Notes under the pieces: model-generated
Told to the model about the DNA's origin: nothing
Database searches by the model: none
What the model saw: only the letters and a program-made list of their open reading frames with translations
In this document: piece after piece, positions 13,729 to 14,150 of the stretch
Numbering within the stretch: position 1 is the first letter of the stretch
Layout of the letters: every line of letters starts with the position of its first letter
Source: Bacteroidales bacterium UBA3382
GTDB taxonomy: Bacteria > Bacteroidota > Bacteroidia > Bacteroidales > UBA932
Assembly (NCBI GenBank): GCA_002358965.1
Contig: DEPW01000107.1
Location: forward strand, 1 to 14,150
DNA length: 14,150 nucleotides
Reading direction: 5' to 3'
Made by a program: the position numbers and the translations under genes

Positions 13729-14150
13729 CTAATATCCGTATTTTTCCCATTCCGCCGAAAGCCTCCTGCGGATTTCGTCTTCTTTCCTGTTTTTCCCGGG
13801 TTCGTAAAATTTGGTCCCGGACATCTTTTCGGGAAGGAATTCCTGCTGCACGAAATTGCCTTCGTAGTCATGGGCGTATTTGTACCCGTCGTGATATCCG
13901 AGCTCTTTCATCAGTTTGGTAGGGGCGTTCCTCAAATGAAGCGGGACGGGCGCGTCCTTGGTGTCTTTGGCCGCCTGCAATGCGCTGTCGATAGCCATGT
14001 ATGCGCTGTTGCTCTTCGGGGAGGTCGCAAGGTAGATGGCGGTTTCGGCCAAAGGTATGCGCGCCTCGGGCATGCCTATGCGGTGGACGGTATCGAAGCA
14101 GGCCGAAGCAAGCAGCATGGCGTTCGGGTTGGCAAGCCCGATGTCTTCGG
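13729..14150 (-). CDS. rarA: Replication-associated recombination protein RarA (C-terminal part, cut by window edge)
   Basis: The last 140 or so residues of RarA (MgsA), a AAA+ ATPase related to clamp loaders that acts at stalled replication forks. Reading runs open from the window edge, starting EDIGLANPNA just before the Met at 14118, so the ATPase domain is outside the window. The visible part is the conserved C-terminal oligomerisation domain: IPLAETAIYLATSPKSN, then PVPLHLRNAPTKLMKELGY, YKYAHDYEGNFVQQEFLP and the ending KFYEPGKNRKEDEIRRRLSAEWEKYGY (read in parts). These are characteristic of the family. The stop TAG at 13729-13731 is followed 18 nt later by the tricorn-like gene. Confidence 0.95.
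   Translation of the reverse strand, partial: EDIGLANPNAMLLASACFDTVHRIGMPEARIPLAETAIYLATSPKSNSAYMAIDSALQAAKDTKDAPVPLHLRNAPTKLMKELGYHDGYKYAHDYEGNFVQQEFLPEKMSGTKFYEPGKNRKEDEIRRRLSAEWEKYGY

Noticed and set aside
1..14150. Search by eye for CRISPR arrays, tRNA genes, transposases and attachment sites
   Set aside because: No regularly spaced repeats, cloverleaf sequences, transposase motifs or direct-repeat boundaries were seen; intergenic gaps are short and explained by promoters and terminators.

Overview
The window looks like the chromosome of a Bacteroidota (Bacteroidales- or Cytophaga/Flavobacteria-like) bacterium. The evidence is a TamL-type lipoprotein with an outer-membrane barrel, a DUF4595-like lipoprotein, a secreted tricorn-like protease, a two-component system with a TPR sensor, and several promoters of the Bacteroidota type (TTTG or TTG, about 19 nt, then TAnnTTTG) just upstream of the genes. 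Coding density is high and no intergenic gap reaches 300 bases. I saw no tRNA, rRNA, CRISPR array, transposase or other mobile element.

Layout. Positions 1-708 (minus) hold the 5' part of a PLP-dependent arginine-decarboxylase-type gene, cut by the window edge. It is divergent from tamL (879-3074, plus), an outer-membrane assembly factor, which is followed by enolase (3163-4449, plus) with a strong intrinsic terminator. Next come three minus-strand genes: a DUF4595-like lipoprotein (4541-5593), a NarL/LuxR-type response regulator (5672-6301) and its TPR-sensor histidine kinase (6298-8067). A small family-2-like glycosyltransferase (8221-9054, plus) is divergent from the kinase and meets, tail to tail with overlapping stop codons, a MATE efflux gene (9049-10386, minus). 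Upstream of MATE on the same strand are a large periplasmic tricorn-like serine protease (10471-13710) and the 3' part of rarA (13729-14150, cut by the edge).

The least ordinary part is the two-component region. The 20-nt element AATCACGGTTTTCCGTGATT (8-nt arms, 4-nt loop) lies upstream of the lipoprotein gene, and a related site with the same GGTTTTCCG core lies upstream of the kinase-regulator operon. In both places the core is exactly the same distance from the CTTTGC of the -7 box (28 nt between them), which puts it near -46. This fits one activator binding both promoters: an autoregulated TPR-kinase/NarL-type system that also drives its neighbouring lipoprotein, and perhaps influences the divergent glycosyltransferase. 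It is an inference from sequence geometry.

The other genes are housekeeping or envelope functions: glycolysis (enolase), outer-membrane biogenesis (TamL), drug or metabolite export (MATE), periplasmic proteolysis (tricorn-like) and replication-fork maintenance (RarA).
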